Below are positions 63,707 through 64,000 of a stretch of 64,000 bases of DNA, piece by piece (position 1 is the stretch's first letter; the number at the start of each line of letters is the position of its first letter). This DNA comes from Bradyrhizobium sp. AZCC 1693 (GTDB lineage: Bacteria > Pseudomonadota > Alphaproteobacteria > Rhizobiales > Xanthobacteraceae): assembly GCF_036924745.1 (NCBI RefSeq), contig NZ_JAZHSD010000001.1, positions 2,046,001 through 2,110,000 of the forward strand, written 5' to 3'. A program made the translations under genes and the position numbers. Below the pieces are notes generated by a model that had not been told where the DNA came from, did not search any database, and was given only the letters and a program-made list of their open reading frames with translations.

Positions 63707-63976
63707 TCATCCCGCTCCGGATCCGAGCTGATTGAGGATCATCAGCTCCAGCGTTTTCACCGATTGGAAATTCTCGGGTGTAATCTCGGGTTGAGGAAGG
63801 GTGAGATCGAACTCGGCTTCGACCTTGAGCATCAGCGCGACCATATCCATCGAGTCCAGCCCCATATCTACCAGGCGCGACTCCGGGTGGACATCGGCGG
63901 TGATCGCGTTCTGCTTGAGGACGCTCCTGACGACGACAAGAACGCGGTCCTGAACGCTGGCGTTAATGTATTGCAT
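63707..63976 (-). CDS. Acyl carrier protein 2
   Basis: 89 residues. The phosphopantetheine Ser is in LVDMGLDSMDMVALMLKVEAEF, a standard carrier motif. Start taken at the ATG at 63976, which follows GGTGGGATTGAG; the ATG five codons upstream lacks a site. It is the first operon gene visible, but upstream genes may lie past the right edge. It differs clearly from carrier protein 1, so the operon uses two distinct carriers. Confidence 0.88.
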   Translation of the reverse strand: MQYINASVQDRVLVVVRSVLKQNAITADVHPESRLVDMGLDSMDMVALMLKVEAEFDLTLPQPEITPENFQSVKTLELMILNQLGSGAG

Positions 63977-64000
63977 CTCAATCCCACCCATCGCTTGACA

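Overview
The window looks like chromosomal DNA of a GC-rich alphaproteobacterium of the Bradyrhizobiaceae type (Bradyrhizobium, Rhodopseudomonas, Afipia). This rests on the protein families, the codon use, a SorC-controlled polyol-type transporter, BMP-type purine transporters, and a palindromic intergenic repeat I associate with this group. Genus and species cannot be fixed from the sequence alone. I see no rRNA, tRNA or CRISPR array.

Layout. (1) 1-3612, minus strand: a polyol/sugar ABC transporter (solute-binding protein and a permease cut by the window edge) with a SorC regulator and a HAD phosphatase. (2) 4078-14746, plus strand: two complete BMP-family nucleobase/nucleoside ABC transporters, each with binding protein, double ATPase and two permeases. 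They share the block with a biuret-hydrolase-like cysteine hydrolase and a nucleoside deaminase. A near-perfect sigma-54 promoter precedes the first gene. (3) 14977-20027: a probable 8-oxoguanine deaminase, divergent from a two-gene xanthine-dehydrogenase-like enzyme (FAD subunit plus a fused [2Fe-2S]/molybdopterin subunit). Their shared promoter region has a second sigma-54-like site and three copies of the octamer CTTGCAAG. Regions 2 and 3 together read as a nitrogen-scavenging module for purines and related N-heterocycles.

(4) 20358-48953: two orphan LuxR-type regulators, one with a degenerate receiver, then a large exopolysaccharide locus. It holds galE, a repetitive coiled-coil protein, UDP-xylose synthase, an outer-membrane export protein, a polyprenyl-phosphate glycosyl-1-P transferase, a Wzz-like protein without kinase, a Wzx flippase, a CE4 deacetylase, a lyase-like protein, a Wzy-like polymerase and a heparinase II/III-like protein. 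It continues with two GT4 transferases, an AsnB-type amidotransferase, a GDP-mannose/UDP-glucose dehydrogenase, a GT2-GtrA fusion and a PMT-like membrane transferase. Decayed pieces (a ugd fragment, a GtrA fragment, an IS701-type transposase remnant) mark rearrangement at 26.6 kb and 49 kb. (5) 50126-56350: a type I secretion unit made of a lyase-like putative substrate, an ABC exporter with two tandem degenerate C39-like domains, and an HlyD adaptor. It probably exports an enzyme that acts on the polysaccharide.

(6) 56527-59144, minus strand: a periplasmic trio (DsrE-like, VasI-like, TAXI solute-binding protein) downstream of an internally deleted copy of the coiled-coil gene from region 4. 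(7) 59451-63976, minus strand: a compact operon with two acyl carrier proteins, two adenylate-forming ligases and a FabG-like reductase, probably continuing past the right edge. I cannot assign it to a known lipid or natural-product pathway, and it is the best candidate here for an undescribed biosynthetic system.
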